Positions 63,319 through 64,000 of a DNA stretch of 64,000 bases are shown here, piece after piece. Made by a program: the position numbers and the translations under genes. The first letter of the stretch is position 1. Each line of letters opens with the position of its first letter. A model generated the notes under the pieces. That model worked only from the letters and a program-made list of their open reading frames with translations, had not been told where the DNA came from and did not search any database. Origin of the DNA: Glossina fuscipes (taxonomy: Eukaryota > Arthropoda > Insecta > Diptera > Glossinidae); the NCBI RefSeq assembly GCF_014805625.2, contig NW_023998415.1, forward strand, positions 32,051,018 through 32,115,017. The letters are read 5' to 3'.

Positions 63319-63355
<37 letters not shown>
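63319..63355. repeat. (GT)n microsatellite
   Basis: About 18 uninterrupted GT dinucleotides. Confidence 0.95.
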
Positions 63356-63356
<1 letters not shown>

Positions 63357-63587
63357 GAGACCTCGATTTACGTTGTTTCGCAACTGCGTTATACAAAACT
63401 TTAAAATAATATAAGCCGAGGCAATGTGTAACGTGTGTTATAACGAAAGTAAGTCTTTAGGTATAGCATTTTATGATAGCTTAAATTTCTTTCCAAACAC
63501 AAATACACACAAATAAAAAAGTAAGTTAATATCAAGTTTTTCTAAAAAAAGAAACAAATATGAAATGCAACGTTATGATGAAACACA

Positions 63588-63780
63588 AACAAGTAAGAAA
63601 ATTATATTTGGTCGCGAGCGAATCTCTTATACCCAACGCCATCATCCATCCATCCATCCATCGTATACCGTGTCGTGATGTCCGTAATATTTTTAAAATT
63701 TTTGTCTTCTCGCATTCTCATACTCTCCAAATCTCTTCAAATCTCCTCCACGTTCTATCTATATATATATGAGTACTAAA
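63588..63780 (+). repeat. Dispersed repeat leader with CATC microsatellite
   Basis: AAGTAAGAAAATTATATTTG and CGAATCTCTTATACCCAACG match the leader at 34276-34321. A (CATC)n run at about 63645-63662 replaces the usual CACCGAAGGAT continuation. The body beyond is not alignable to family A by eye, so this may be a third family sharing the same end. Confidence 0.45.
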
Positions 63781-64000
63781 ATATTTCATGCGTGGAATGC
63801 ACAGACATTCTGTCTTGTTTGCCTTGTGAGGAGTAATAGGCGGAAAATATCAGGAAAATCAAAAAAAAAAAAAAAAAAATTTGATTAGTTATAGACTTGT
63901 GTGGACTTGGCCGGTACTGTTGGTCAGTCCATACAATATGAATGCAAAATTGTGTCGTTGCGATAAAAAAGGCAAATTTGTTTTTATTTTTGAAAGCAGG

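Larger units (their letters stand above)
57215..64000. other. Downstream region, mostly non-coding
   Basis: After the APT1 poly-A signal there is no complete gene. I see poly-A/T runs, a CT run (about 59430-59450), a family-B repeat, a possible mariner tail, two short exon candidates (listed separately), a (GT)n run (63319-63355), a CATC run (about 63645-63662) and the leader of a family-A-like element at 63.59 kb. An open frame at 60520-60927 (starting MLSGFAVMF) is hydrophobic and unlike any family I know. Confidence 0.5.

Overview
The window is animal nuclear DNA from a higher dipteran, most likely a calyptrate fly. It is very AT-rich, packed with poly-A/T runs and microsatellites, and carries spliced genes with short GT-AG introns whose products closely match Drosophila proteins. 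Two dispersed repeat families, one recognisable by a TATACCCATCACCGAAGGAT-type end and the other by a CCCTACACCACTTGTG-type head, are of the kind I associate with calyptrate genomes. A tsetse-like fly is possible, but the sequence alone does not fix the species. There is a 10-N assembly gap at 11375-11384 inside a poly-A tract.

Region 1 (1-13.0 kb, minus strand): one cysteine-rich, probably secreted or membrane-anchored protein of unknown function. It has a 5' exon at 13025-12494, a second exon at 12407-12291, an 11.4 kb intron, a third exon at 874-749 and a probable last exon near 536-526. The big intron holds repeat copies, a mariner remnant and the gap.

Region 2 (13-37.2 kb): 24 kb with no convincing gene. 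It is a graveyard of fragments of the two repeat families, a second mariner transposase remnant at about 15.9-16.26 kb, and simple repeats. The one stretch that looks out of place is a short GC-rich, codon-biased open block at about 28.02-28.19 kb.

Region 3 (37.2-51.6 kb): a compact housekeeping cluster of alternating orientation. In order: 4-hydroxyphenylpyruvate dioxygenase (+), a CtIP/Sae2-type DNA-end resection factor (-), mitochondrial ribosomal protein L15 (+), presenilin (-), mitochondrial ribosomal protein S26 (+) and RNA polymerase III subunit RPC4 (-). Neighbours are divergent (CtIP/mRpL15, Psn/mRpS26) or convergent (Hpd/CtIP, mRpL15/Psn, mRpS26/Polr3D), with gaps between coding ends of 130-344 bp except for 1.3 kb between Psn and mRpS26. 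They share promoters and 3' ends, but I see no common pathway beyond general cell upkeep.

Region 4 (51.6-64 kb): acyl-protein thioesterase 1 (+, 55448-57214), then 6.8 kb of mostly non-coding DNA with two weak exon candidates (58.13 kb and 59.48 kb), a family-B repeat and a possible mariner tail.

Exon models were assembled by hand from splice signals, reading phase and remembered family conservation. For the presenilin, HPPD, mRpS26, RPC4, APT1 and mRpL15 genes every internal junction is phase-consistent. The 5' end of CtIP is not resolved. I found no CRISPR, no tRNA or rRNA gene, and no clear new biological system.
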